Shown one piece after another: positions 7,872-16,600 of a stretch of 64,000 nt of DNA; the stretch's first letter is position 1; every line of letters starts with the position of its first letter. The translations under genes and the position numbers were made by a program. The notes beneath the pieces are model-generated. The model ran no database searches. It was not told where the DNA came from and saw nothing but the letters and a program-made list of their open reading frames with translations. This DNA is from Paraburkholderia ferrariae NBRC 106233 (lineage in GTDB: Bacteria > Pseudomonadota > Gammaproteobacteria > Burkholderiales > Burkholderiaceae): NCBI RefSeq assembly GCF_000685035.1, contig NZ_BAYB01000013.1, positions 248,001 to 312,000 of the forward strand. The letters run 5' to 3'.

Positions 7872-9185
7872 TCACGAGGGTCGCTCCTCGTGCTGCGCAG
7901 ATGCGGTCTCACGCAGATGGAGGCGCAAAAAAGCGAGGTGAATCAGCGTATGCACCACATAGGCGAGCACGAGTCCCTGTGCAAGCCCCAAGGCGCCGGT
8001 ACGCGGCACCTGATACCACGCAAAGCTCAGATAGATCCCACCCCACAATACATTGACAAGCAGTCCGAACCACAGGCGATTGGTCGCCGTCATGATCTGC
8101 CCGATCGCCGCATTCAGTCCGTTTGCCGCCGCGGCAAACGCAAGCCATCGCAACAGCGGCGCGGCACCGTGGTATGCGGGGCCGTATAACCACATCATCC
8201 AGCCGGCCATCAGCCACACCGCCAGCGACGATGCGCACGCGATGAGCGCATTCGCGAGAATGCTGTGGCGCGTCAGCATCGCGAAGCCGCGTCCGTCCCC
8301 AGAGGCACGCAACCGCGACAACGCGGGCAGCACCGTGCCGGCGATCACCGTCGGAATGAACGTCAGGCCCACGTACCACTGGTAAGCCGCGTTGTACTGC
8401 CCGATCTGCGCAAAACCCGCCGGGGTGCGCGCAAGCAGCGACAGCGCAAGCCAGTTCACCGGCGCCATCGTGAGCGCGCTCAATACAATCGGCGTGCTGA
8501 CGGCGAGAAAGCGCCGCGCCTCCGGCCCCCGCCACGTCGCATGCCACGCATCACGCCAGCCGATGCCGGCGCACGCCACCCACGCGCCATAGCATGCCCA
8601 CGCACCCGTCACGGCGAGCAGCGCTTCCAGGGCTCCCGTCACACCACCCAGCCACGCGGATAGCGGCACCGTGCAGGCGAGCGAGATCGCACCGGCACTC
8701 GAAATCCACGCGTTGGTGCGAAAACGTTCGAGCCCATATAGCGTGCCCTGAACCACGCCCTGGACAACCGCAGGCAAGATGGCCAATGCGCCGAGTTCGA
8801 GCGCGCCGACAAGCGTCTCATTCTCATCACGGAAATGCTCCCTTGCAAACGACGGCGCTGCGATCGCGAAAAGGCCACCGGCAAGCACTGCGTACAAGAG
8901 CGCCGCAAGCATCACGATGAGCACGCCGCAGTCACGACGCGGCGCCCTCGTGCCATAAAAGTCGCCGAGATACTTGCTGGCCGCCACGCCCAGGCCGCTC
9001 GTCGACAGACTCGCGATCGAAGTCACCGTGGCGAGCACCAGCACGTACTCGCCGTAGCGCGCAGGTCCGAGCACGCGCGCGAGCAGCACCGCGGAGACGA
9101 GGGCCGCGGCGCGCCCGGCCAGCGCACCGGCGACGCTCCAGCCGGCCACACGGCCAAACCTCGCGAGCGGCATGCTGCGCGTCAT
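7872..9185 (-). CDS. polysaccharide flippase (Wzx/MATE-like)
   Basis: This 437-residue protein carries about 12 to 14 hydrophobic segments. It has the N-terminal signature of polysaccharide biosynthesis flippases (VAGWSVAGALAGRAAALVSA followed by VLLARVLGPARYGEYVLVLA). The start at 9185 is the first ATG after the end of wecC at 9226 and leaves a plausible basic N terminus; no strong Shine-Dalgarno sequence is visible, so the ATG at 9173 is an alternative. It should move the lipid-linked repeat unit across the inner membrane. It lies between wecC and the export lipoprotein gene on the same strand. Confidence 0.9.
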   Translation of the reverse strand: MTRSMPLARFGRVAGWSVAGALAGRAAALVSAVLLARVLGPARYGEYVLVLATVTSIASLSTSGLGVAASKYLGDFYGTRAPRRDCGVLIVMLAALLYAVLAGGLFAIAAPSFAREHFRDENETLVGALELGALAILPAVVQGVVQGTLYGLERFRTNAWISSAGAISLACTVPLSAWLGGVTGALEALLAVTGAWACYGAWVACAGIGWRDAWHATWRGPEARRFLAVSTPIVLSALTMAPVNWLALSLLARTPAGFAQIGQYNAAYQWYVGLTFIPTVIAGTVLPALSRLRASGDGRGFAMLTRHSILANALIACASSLAVWLMAGWMMWLYGPAYHGAAPLLRWLAFAAAANGLNAAIGQIMTATNRLWFGLLVNVLWGGIYLSFAWYQVPRTGALGLAQGLVLAYVVHTLIHLAFLRLHLRETASAQHEERPS

Positions 9186-9225
9186 GACGCCGCGCGCGAC
9201 AGCAGGGACACGAAAACCGCGCACG

Positions 9226-10545
9226 TTATTGCCACAGCCCCTTGGTGTCGACGATCGTCTTGCCATGCAGCGCGGCGAGATCGAGTGCATGGAACACGCG
9301 GTGCTTGACGAGCACGACCACGAGATCCGCCACGGCAAGCGCTGCATCGGCATCGATCAGATACGCATTCGGCACCTGAAGCCCGGCGGGCAGCGTATCG
9401 ATATGCGGCTCCGCGATCAGCAATTCGCAGCCACTCTCGCGGGTCAGCGCATCGGCAATCGTCACGGCCGGGCTCTCGCGCAGATCGTCGACATCCGGCT
9501 TGAACGCGAGGCCCAGCAAGGCGATGCGCACCGGCTCGTCACCCTGCTTCGCACGATGGGTGGCGATGGCGCGGCGCACCTTTTCAAGCACCCACTGAGG
9601 CTTGTAGTCGTTGACTTCGCGCGCGGTGCGTATAAGCCGCGCCTCGTCGGGTGCGCCGCTGACGATGAACCACGGATCGACAGCGATGCAGTGGCCGCCC
9701 ACGCCCGGTCCCGGCTCGAGGATATTCACGCGCGGATGCCGGTTCGCGAGGCGGATCAGCGACCACACGTCGACCTCGAAACGCGCGGCCACGAGCGACA
9801 GCTCATTGGCGAACGCGATGTTGACGTCGCGGAAGCTGTTTTCCGACAGCTTGCACAGCTCGGCTGTGCGCGCATCCGTGATCGCGCAATCACCTTCGAC
9901 AAAACGGCGGTAGAACTCGACGGCACGACGGGCACACGCCGGCGTGATGCCGCCGATTACGCGATCGTTCTTCACCAGCTCGATGCAGGTACGGCCAGGC
10001 AGCACCCGTTCCGGGCAGTACGCGACGAAAACGTCGGGCGTCGCGCCATCGTCTTTGTGAGGGAACTTGAGATCGGGGCGCGCTTCTGCGAGCCATTCGC
10101 ACATCTGCTCGGTGGCGCCGACCGGGCTGGTCGATTCCAGCACGACGAGATCGCCCTGCCTGAGCACGGGTGCCACGGACAATGCCGCGCTACGCACGTA
10201 CTTAAGATCCGGCGAATGATCGTCTTCGAACGGTGTCGGCACCGCGATGAGAAACACGGAGGCCTGCTGCGGTGCTCGCGCGACGCTCAGCAGCTTGTGC
10301 CGGACCGCATGCGCGACTTGCTCCGCAAGGCCGGGCTCCTCGATATGGATGGTACCGCGCGACACCGCATCGGTCACCCGAGGGTCTACATCGACACCCA
10401 GCACGCGCATAAGACGTTGCGCGACGATGGCTGCCGTCGGCAGACCGATATAGCCGAGACCGACGACGCAGACGTCGTAGTCCCCCGTTACGGAATCGGA
10501 GTGGGTGTTGGCTGAAGGTCCGGAAACGAGATCGAGCGTGGTCAT
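9226..10545 (-). CDS. wecC: UDP-N-acetyl-D-mannosamine dehydrogenase
   Basis: WecC oxidises UDP-ManNAc to UDP-ManNAcA with two NAD+. The 439-residue protein has the Rossmann motif VVGLGYIGLP (about residues 28-36) and the AVPTPF loop near 101-106. The catalytic cysteine lies in GPGVGGHCIAVDPWF (Cys286), and a C-terminal UDP-binding domain follows (LGLAFKPDVDDLRESPA). The PTPF and GVGGHCIAVDPWF wording fits the WecC/ManNAc branch better than UDP-glucose dehydrogenase. Its ATG overlaps the TGA of the kinase gene by four bases (ATGA), indicating translational coupling. With wecB (17,406) it supplies UDP-ManNAcA to this locus. Confidence 0.93.
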   Translation of the reverse strand: MTTLDLVSGPSANTHSDSVTGDYDVCVVGLGYIGLPTAAIVAQRLMRVLGVDVDPRVTDAVSRGTIHIEEPGLAEQVAHAVRHKLLSVARAPQQASVFLIAVPTPFEDDHSPDLKYVRSAALSVAPVLRQGDLVVLESTSPVGATEQMCEWLAEARPDLKFPHKDDGATPDVFVAYCPERVLPGRTCIELVKNDRVIGGITPACARRAVEFYRRFVEGDCAITDARTAELCKLSENSFRDVNIAFANELSLVAARFEVDVWSLIRLANRHPRVNILEPGPGVGGHCIAVDPWFIVSGAPDEARLIRTAREVNDYKPQWVLEKVRRAIATHRAKQGDEPVRIALLGLAFKPDVDDLRESPAVTIADALTRESGCELLIAEPHIDTLPAGLQVPNAYLIDADAALAVADLVVVLVKHRVFHALDLAALHGKTIVDTKGLWQ

Positions 10546-12758
10546 TTGTCTTCCCCGTAGGTGTAATAGCCGACATAGCGTCGCCGGCCAGATCCGTATT
10601 GGCCACGCCGCATGTCCATATCGTTGTAGACAATGCCGCGCGATCTGACGCCGCCTTGTTTGAGCGTGGCGATGGAATTTTCCAACTCGTCGATTGAGGT
10701 CACGCTTTCACGCACCACCATCAGTGCCAGATCCGCATGGCCACCGACGATCGCGGTATCCGCGACCGCGAGCACCGGTGGCGTATCGACGATCACGTAG
10801 CGATAGCGCGATCTCAGCAACGCGAGCAGTTCCGCGAAGCGAGGCGACATCAGCAGATAGGCCGGCGCGTCGGGATAGTCTCCGCACGCGATGAAGTCGG
10901 AGTGGTCGCTCCCGCCCTTGCGGATCACCGCGTCGAGTGAAACCTTTTCGCGCAGGTATTCGGACAGCCCAGGCGTGCGCTCCACCCCTAGCGCCTTGTG
11001 CAAACGCCCACGGCGCAGATCCCCGTCGATCAGCACGACCGTTTCACCCGAGTTGGCGAGGAGCGTCGCGAGATTCACCGAGACGAACGATTTGCCAACT
11101 TTCGGGCTTGGCCCCGCAATCAGAATCACGCCCTTGCCCGCTTCCACCGACATGAGCTGCAATGCAATCTGGAGACTGCGCACGCTTTCAATCGCTGGCT
11201 CGTTCGGGTAACGAGCGGCCAGCACTGTGCTGCCCTCCTGCGCACGGTCGAGCATCCGCTGCCGCGCGGAGCGCGGAATCTGGGCGAGCACCGGCAAGCC
11301 GACCGACTCCTCGAGCGAACCTGGGTCGCGCACGCCTTCGAACACGGCCCACTTGAGAAACGCGAGTGTCATACCGATGCCCAGCCCCCCGATCAGCGCG
11401 AATACCATGACCAGAGCTTTCTTCGGCTTCATCGGATGTTCAGCCGCCACCGCGTAGTCGACCACGCGAACGTTGCCGACCTTACCCGCGTGCGCAATCG
11501 CGAGTTCCTGCGATGCGTTGAGCAGGTTCATGTACAGGTCCGTGTCAACCTGCAGGTTGCGCACCAGCGTCAGCTGTTGCTGCTCCAGCGCGGGAAGATC
11601 GGCGATCCGTTGCTGATAGCTCGCGAGCTGCTTGTCGAGCGTACCGATCTGCTGATCAAGCGCGCCGACCGCGGGGTTTAGATCCGTAAAGCGTTCATTC
11701 ATTTCGCTGCGCTTCTGGCGCAACTCCAGCAGCTTCGTCTGGGCATCCACCGACTGCTCGAGCAGCAGCTTGGTCTGCTCGGCGAGATCGATCGTGCCGT
11801 AGCGATTGCGGTACGCGTTGAACGCGGTTTCGGATCGCTCCAGCTGCGCCTTCAGGCGCGGCAACTGTCCTTTCAGGAAGTCGATCGTCTTGCGCGTGTC
11901 GAGTGCGTGGTACTCGAGGTTTTGCGCGAGGTATTCCGCTGCGATCGCGTTCAACAACCCGGCAGTACGTCGCCGGTCCCGCCCGGTGAGCGTCACGCCG
12001 ATCACGTCGGATTCGCGGCCCAGCTCCTGCACCGTCAGGTTACGCTGCAACCCGTCGATCACGTCGAGCCGTGAATGGCGCCGCAACTCGAAGCGCTCGC
12101 CCGCGCGGGCGACGAGCTTCGAGACACGCAGCTCGAGCGTGCCGGGATCGGTCGTCAGCACGAGCGGCACGCCGACCTGTCCCGTCGTATCGATGTTGCC
12201 CTCGCTGTTGACCAACCGGAAGCGTCCGCCGCCCAGATCCGTCAGTGTGAAACGTTTATCTTCCAGTTCGGCCGGCACATCGAAGCGGTCGACCTCGATG
12301 ATTTCACCGCCCCATGCGTATCCGTCGAAGCCGAAACGCGGCGGATTCAACGCGCCGCTCGCGGGCGGCCGACCTTGCAGGTAGCGTCCGACGACCGGCA
12401 TCATGACCGGATGCGCATCGATGTAGAGCCGCAACTTCTCGACCGCCGCCGAGACCACCAGCCGCGACTTGATGATCTCCATTTCAGCAGGCGCGCCGGC
12501 CTTCAGTTGCAGCGCCGACGAAAGATCACCGAGCAGGTTGCTGGAACCTCCGGATTGGTCCTCCACCTGAATGACGAGATCCGACTCATAGGTCGGAGGA
12601 GCAACCAGCAGGTAGATCGCGCCGAGCACCACCACGACGGCCGTCGTGACCAGTATCAGCGCCTTGTTGGAGAGCACGAGCTCAAGGTAGTACGAGAGCT
12701 TGCGTTCCTGTTCCTGGGCACCGCGCAGGAAAAAGCGTTCGGTAGTCGATTCAGCCAT
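10542..12758 (-). CDS. BY-family tyrosine kinase/polysaccharide co-polymerase (Wzc type)
   Basis: The 738-residue inner-membrane protein has a Wzz-like chain-length domain between two membrane helices (about 34-53 and 449-470), with long coiled regions at 290-420. A cytoplasmic ATPase follows: Walker A GPSPKVGKS (549-557), Walker A' VVLIDGD (574-580) and Walker B VIVDTP (655-660). The tail has a tyrosine cluster (Tyr721, 728, 731, 732, 734) that is normally autophosphorylated. The start at 12758 (MAESTTERFF) is chosen because the upstream frame overlaps the phosphatase gene. It controls assembly and export together with the Wza lipoprotein and the low-Mr phosphatase. It overlaps both neighbours by a few bases. 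Confidence 0.95.
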   Translation of the reverse strand: MAESTTERFFLRGAQEQERKLSYYLELVLSNKALILVTTAVVVVLGAIYLLVAPPTYESDLVIQVEDQSGGSSNLLGDLSSALQLKAGAPAEMEIIKSRLVVSAAVEKLRLYIDAHPVMMPVVGRYLQGRPPASGALNPPRFGFDGYAWGGEIIEVDRFDVPAELEDKRFTLTDLGGGRFRLVNSEGNIDTTGQVGVPLVLTTDPGTLELRVSKLVARAGERFELRRHSRLDVIDGLQRNLTVQELGRESDVIGVTLTGRDRRRTAGLLNAIAAEYLAQNLEYHALDTRKTIDFLKGQLPRLKAQLERSETAFNAYRNRYGTIDLAEQTKLLLEQSVDAQTKLLELRQKRSEMNERFTDLNPAVGALDQQIGTLDKQLASYQQRIADLPALEQQQLTLVRNLQVDTDLYMNLLNASQELAIAHAGKVGNVRVVDYAVAAEHPMKPKKALVMVFALIGGLGIGMTLAFLKWAVFEGVRDPGSLEESVGLPVLAQIPRSARQRMLDRAQEGSTVLAARYPNEPAIESVRSLQIALQLMSVEAGKGVILIAGPSPKVGKSFVSVNLATLLANSGETVVLIDGDLRRGRLHKALGVERTPGLSEYLREKVSLDAVIRKGGSDHSDFIACGDYPDAPAYLLMSPRFAELLALLRSRYRYVIVDTPPVLAVADTAIVGGHADLALMVVRESVTSIDELENSIATLKQGGVRSRGIVYNDMDMRRGQYGSGRRRYVGYYTYGEDK

Positions 12759-13206
12759 GCTCGCGCGCTCCGTTGAGCGCGTCGACGCGCTGAACCCATC
12801 CCGGTACACAGGCACGGATCTGCTCGAAGCAGCGTTCGATCACCTCGGCGTCGCCGCCATGCGGATCTTCGATGTCGCCGCCCACTGACGCGCCATAGAG
12901 AAACGTCTTGCCGGCAGCGGCCGGAAACCGCTTCTCGAGCTCGCGCTTCTGCGCCATCTCCATCACCAGCAGCAGATCGGCGCGCGACACGTCGGCACTG
13001 CCGATCTGCCACGGCGCCCAATGCGGGCGCGTCAGGCCATGGGCAGCGAAGATTTCCCTTAACGCCGTCGGCGCAAGCGCGCCGAGCGCGGCATGCAGTC
13101 CGGCGGAACGTACTTCGCAATCGGGTAGCATCGCTTGCAGCAGTGCCTCGGCAATCGGGCTGCGATACAGATTGCCCATGCATACGACCAAAATATTCCT
13201 TATCAT
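12751..13206 (-). CDS. low-molecular-weight protein-tyrosine phosphatase (Wzb type)
   Basis: The 151-residue protein has the CX5R(S) phosphate loop near its N terminus, VCMGNLYRSP, with catalytic Cys9 and Arg15. The usual second cysteine of the CxGNxCRS loop is a tyrosine here, which is tolerated. The general-acid loop GGDIEDPHGGD places Asp114 in the expected position. Its stop overlaps the start of the kinase gene by eight bases, so the phosphatase and kinase are made as a pair. It should dephosphorylate the tyrosine tail of that kinase. The start MIRNILVV at 13206 fits the family; no strong ribosome-binding site is visible. Confidence 0.93.
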   Translation of the reverse strand: MIRNILVVCMGNLYRSPIAEALLQAMLPDCEVRSAGLHAALGALAPTALREIFAAHGLTRPHWAPWQIGSADVSRADLLLVMEMAQKRELEKRFPAAAGKTFLYGASVGGDIEDPHGGDAEVIERCFEQIRACVPGWVQRVDALNGAREHG

Positions 13207-13289
13207 CAGACCAATCCGGGAGGTTGAACATTGAGGGTTGCTCCGAGAACTTGTCCGTGCGCCGCCCAGCGAGATACCGTAGCCTTCAA

Positions 13290-13820
13290 TCACGTCCTGG
13301 TGCGAATGACCCGCGCAGGATTGCCCGCGACGATGGCGTTGGGGGCCACGTCCTTCGTAACCACGCTGCCGGCGGCGATCACCGCGCCCGCGCCGACCGT
13401 CACACCCGGCAGGAGAATGCAGTTCGCGCCCACCCATACATCCGAGCCGATCTTCACGGGTCGGCCTGCATGTCCACTCGAAAACACCTTGCCGGGCAGT
13501 GGCGGAATCACATGGTTGGTGGACAGAATCTGGGCCCGATAGCCGATCAGCACGCGATCGCCGATCTGCACGCCCCCTCCTGTCGTGACCACCACGCCAG
13601 GCGCGAAATCCACGTCATCGCCGACGACCAGATGGCGTCCCGGCACGATCCAGACGCCTGGATAGAACACCGGGCGCTTGCCGATGCGCGCACCGAGCGA
13701 GCGCAAGGCCAGCGCCTTGACCGCGTTGCAGCTGCGCAGCCGCGGCATCGCGAAAAACATCGCGAGCATCGTCTCCACCCACACCACCAGGGCGTATCGC
13801 ACAGCACGCCTGTTCAGCAC
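13290..13820 (-). CDS. hexapeptide-repeat O-acetyltransferase (WcaF/maltose acetyltransferase type)
   Basis: The protein has 176 residues, and from about residue 55 it shows left-handed beta-helix hexapeptide repeats. The family's active-site region is ILSTNHVIPP, with the catalytic His after Asn. The end GAVIAAGSVVTKDVAPNAIVAGNPARVI is a standard terminal coil. It starts with GTG seven bases inside the end of the upstream glycosyltransferase gene, so translation is coupled. The expected activity is acetyl transfer from acetyl-CoA to a sugar of the repeat unit in the cytoplasm, complementing the membrane acyltransferase at 291-1364. Confidence 0.9.
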   Translation of the reverse strand: MLNRRAVRYALVVWVETMLAMFFAMPRLRSCNAVKALALRSLGARIGKRPVFYPGVWIVPGRHLVVGDDVDFAPGVVVTTGGGVQIGDRVLIGYRAQILSTNHVIPPLPGKVFSSGHAGRPVKIGSDVWVGANCILLPGVTVGAGAVIAAGSVVTKDVAPNAIVAGNPARVIRTRT

Positions 13821-14992
13821 GGCACGCCCTCACCGGCTACGCACGAAAGCAGCATCGCGTGGATCCGGTCCATACGTGTGTCCTGATTGCCGAGGTGGCG
13901 CAAACGCGCAACCCCGTTCGCCACCAGCCGCGCGACGTCGACCTGTCCGTGCACGAACGCGAGCATGCGCTCCGCGATCTGCCCGACGTTGTGGGGTTCG
14001 CAGTAGATCGCGCTTTCTCCGCAGATTTCCCGGGCGAAGTCGCGATCGCTGACGAGCAGCGGCACGTTCGCTTTCCACGCTTCCATGTAGTTGTTGCTAA
14101 AGCTCTCGAGATCGCTGAGATTCACCAGCACATGCGCCTCGTCATACAGCGACTGGATATCCCGTGATGCGACCGCGCCGCGAAAATCGAAATGCCCAGC
14201 GGCGGCGGCGTCGCCCTTCAGTTCGTTCGCGAGCGCATCCGCGTTGCAACTGATGAGGAAGCGGAAGCGCCCCGCCGCGCCCGACGCGAGCATGCGCCTC
14301 GCAACCGCCGGCAGACGCCACAGGTTCTTGTGCGGCGACGGTCCGCTCAGGAACAGGAAAGTGACCGGGCGCACATCGGCTGCGGCGTGCGACGCCGTGT
14401 TCAGGTAATCCGACGGCGCGGGCGGCAGCACGTAGACCTTGTTGAGCGGGAGTCCGCAACATGCAGCGATCCGCCGCTGCATCACCGGCGTCTCGACGAT
14501 CACGCGATCCGCCGCCAGCAAACGCCTGCGGCGTGCCGCGTTCTTGATGCGCTGACGCAGCGCCGCGCGCCACGGCAGGTGGCGCCAGTACGGCGACTCC
14601 GGGTAGCAGATGATCGGGTACGCGATCCCGACCACGCTCGTCACGTCGCGGCCATGCGGCAGGCCCGCGCCAAACAGTGTCTTGATGACCACGATGCCGT
14701 TGTCGCGGATGAACGACTGCAGCGTGGTGCGCTCGAACCATGCACGCCGCAACACCTGCGACGGACAGCGCAACTGGTGCGAAGCCGGCACCTTCAGCGG
14801 ATAGCGCGCCAACTCGCCTGAGTCGGGCAGCAGTACGAATAATTTCACGCCCATCCATTCGCGGGAGAACACGCTATCGAGAAAATTGAGCGCCAGCTGC
14901 ACGCCGCCGCCCGTGCGGATGCCCGAGAAGTCGAACAGGATGCCCGGAACGGAAGCGGCACCGGTCCTTGCCGGGGTGACGCGCGCCGTCAC
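13814..14992 (-). CDS. glycosyltransferase, GT4-like (Glycos_transf_1)
   Basis: The 392-residue protein starts at a GTG (14992) that overlaps the TGA of the preceding gene as GTGA, which decides the start over the much longer open frame. The N-terminal half has the acceptor-side GIRTGGGVQLALNFLD motif. The C-terminal half carries the GT-B donor-site pattern: FLFLSGPSPHKNLWRLP, then DEAHVLVNLSDLESFSNNYMEAWKANVPLLVSD with the ESFSNNYMEA acidic motif. It sits directly after the initiating transferase, suggesting an early sugar addition. Donor and linkage cannot be told from sequence. Confidence 0.85.
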   Translation of the reverse strand: MTARVTPARTGAASVPGILFDFSGIRTGGGVQLALNFLDSVFSREWMGVKLFVLLPDSGELARYPLKVPASHQLRCPSQVLRRAWFERTTLQSFIRDNGIVVIKTLFGAGLPHGRDVTSVVGIAYPIICYPESPYWRHLPWRAALRQRIKNAARRRRLLAADRVIVETPVMQRRIAACCGLPLNKVYVLPPAPSDYLNTASHAAADVRPVTFLFLSGPSPHKNLWRLPAVARRMLASGAAGRFRFLISCNADALANELKGDAAAAGHFDFRGAVASRDIQSLYDEAHVLVNLSDLESFSNNYMEAWKANVPLLVSDRDFAREICGESAIYCEPHNVGQIAERMLAFVHGQVDVARLVANGVARLRHLGNQDTRMDRIHAMLLSCVAGEGVPC

Positions 14993-16095
14993 AGCTCGAT
15001 CCACGGACGTTGCACGAAGCCCGAGCCGAGCGAGCCGACGCGATACAACGCGCAATACAGCGCGCCGTAGCACAGCACGAAGCCGCACAGCCACGCGATC
15101 GTGCCCAGCTCGTCGTCGCGCAGATAGACGGCCGGCACGACAGCCGCCGCATTCAGGAGCCACAGTGCGACAGTCGTGAGCGGGTTGCGCAGATCGCCAA
15201 GACGCGTGTCGGCCGACCACGGCTGCAGCGCGATCCAGCGATACACGAGGTGATGCAGGTGCTGCGCATCGGGTTCGGCGGCAGGCGCGCGCGTCACGAG
15301 ACGGCGGCGCGCGATCGAAAAGAGCGTCTCCGTGACCGGATAGCCGATCAGCAGCAGGACCGACCAGGGGCTCACCGCGTGATCGCGAGCGACGAGCAGC
15401 AATGCCAGCTCGGCCACGATGAAACCGGCGAAATAGGCACCGCCGTCGCCCAGAAATAGCCGCCCAAGCGGGAAGTTCCACATCATGAAGCCCGCCAGCG
15501 CCGCCACGCACACGAGCGTTACCTGAAGCAACACCGTGTCGCCGCTCGCGTAGCCGAGCGCGCCGATACCCAGCAGCACGCTGCAGCTCACGCCGGACGC
15601 GAGACCGTTGCAGCCGTCGATCAGGTTGATGGAGTTCGATACGCCGGAGACCGCCACGAGCGTCACGGGCACCGCCACCACGGCGAATTGCAGCACGTGA
15701 TCGAGCATCGGAACGCCGGTTCGCGTGAGGCTCGCCGTGAGCACGAAGTAACCAAGAAGCGCCGAGACCATTGTCATCAACAGCCGCATGGCCGGCGATA
15801 CCTTCTTCGTCATATCCTCGACAAGGCCCGCGCCGAACGCCGGCAACGCGCACACCAACGTCAGAGAAAGCAGCTCGATCAAGGTGCTCCGTTCGCCCCA
15901 TTGGCGTGCCAGCAGAACATAAAGCACCAGACTTCCGAACACCGCGACACCGCCGATGCGCGGTACCGACACGCCATGCATTTTTTGCACGCCGGCAAGG
16001 TTACTGTCACCAGTAAGAGCCAGATGCCAGCCGCGGGTTTGAAACAGCACTGCGGAAAGAAAGAATGCGAGCGCGAATATCAGTACTGGTTCCAT
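14989..16095 (-). CDS. undecaprenyl-phosphate sugar-1-phosphate transferase (WecA/MraY-like GT4 superfamily)
   Basis: This 368-residue polytopic protein should start the repeat unit by moving a HexNAc-1-phosphate (probably GlcNAc-1-P) to undecaprenyl phosphate. Characteristic loops are present: HGVSVPRIGGVAVF near residue 40, the FGAGLVEDMTKKVSP acidic motif, SNSINLIDGCNGLASG, and MWNFPLGRLFLGDGGAYFAGF. Near the C terminus, QHLHHLVYRWI is the family's His-rich cytoplasmic loop. It is the first gene of the minus-strand arm, facing the plus-strand arm across a 505-base divergent region. WecA-type initiation matches the presence of WecB and WecC. Confidence 0.92.
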   Translation of the reverse strand: MEPVLIFALAFFLSAVLFQTRGWHLALTGDSNLAGVQKMHGVSVPRIGGVAVFGSLVLYVLLARQWGERSTLIELLSLTLVCALPAFGAGLVEDMTKKVSPAMRLLMTMVSALLGYFVLTASLTRTGVPMLDHVLQFAVVAVPVTLVAVSGVSNSINLIDGCNGLASGVSCSVLLGIGALGYASGDTVLLQVTLVCVAALAGFMMWNFPLGRLFLGDGGAYFAGFIVAELALLLVARDHAVSPWSVLLLIGYPVTETLFSIARRRLVTRAPAAEPDAQHLHHLVYRWIALQPWSADTRLGDLRNPLTTVALWLLNAAAVVPAVYLRDDELGTIAWLCGFVLCYGALYCALYRVGSLGSGFVQRPWIEL

Positions 16096-16403
16096 GTTTC
16101 AGCCCGAATCAAAAACGTCGTGTATGCGGGCGGCCGAACGCGTCAATCACGATTCAGCCGCGATCCCTTCAGGTTTTCCGCCACTATAAATACCGGTTTT
16201 AATAATCGGGCCGATGTGTCAGCAATGGTTGGTTTTCGTCAGAACCGGTGCGCGGGGAGTTTTCCGGGCGCCCGCCCCCGGAAGCCAGCCGTTTAGTCGC
16301 GAAACAACCTTCTGCAAGCGCATTCGGCAGCAAGGAGCCGCGAATCCGTGGGGGGGAGCGCGGCGAATGCCTGCAAGCATGCAGGAAACAACCTGCACCA
16401 GGA

Positions 16404-16419
16404 TGTGACAGATGTCGCA
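16404..16419. promoter_or_regulatory. Crp/Fnr-like operator in the divergent region
   Basis: The sequence tgtgacagatgtcgca matches TGTGA-N6-TCACA with a single mismatch in the right half-site. It lies about 180 bases upstream of the plus-arm start and about 310 upstream of the minus-arm start, a workable activator distance for the former. It pairs with the perfect palindrome at 1639-1656 and the Crp/Fnr gene at 26,911. Function is inferred. Confidence 0.45.
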
Positions 16420-16451
16420 GCCTTTTCCTCCGAAGGAGTGCAGAATAAGGT

Positions 16452-16478
16452 CTGCAGATGGCATATGCCGTTATGCAG
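16452..16478. promoter_or_regulatory. interrupted dyad around ggcatatgcc
   Basis: Outer arms ctgca/tgcag flank an inner perfect 10-bp palindrome ggcatatgcc, with 3- and 4-base spacers. Its position in the divergent region makes it a candidate operator, for example for the OmpR-type regulator encoded just downstream. Nothing further can be read from it. Confidence 0.3.
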
Positions 16479-16600
16479 TCGTCCGAGCGCTGAATCGGAC
16501 GCAATAGAAAACGCCTTGGACCGGGCTATTTCCGATTTCGGCACTGCAACCGAAACCGGAATATTTAACTACACGAAAATATATTAGAAGGAAACGGGGC

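Larger units (their letters stand above)
16096..16600. promoter_or_regulatory. 505-bp divergent control region between the two exopolysaccharide operons
   Basis: Both arms of the locus start from this gap, so it must hold both promoters. It includes a TGTGA-N6-TCGCA Crp-like site (16404-16419), a short inverted repeat cctgca-agca-tgcagg (16370-16385) and a larger dyad around ggcatatgcc (16452-16478). The right end is AT-rich (atatttaact, atatatt) just before the AAGGA ribosome-binding site of the regulator gene at 16601. No protein-like frame here is convincing. Confidence 0.7.

Noticed and set aside
16199..16544. Overlapping small ORFs in the divergent exopolysaccharide control region
   Set aside because: They are short, overlap each other in several frames, cover the operator-like dyads and have no recognisable similarity.
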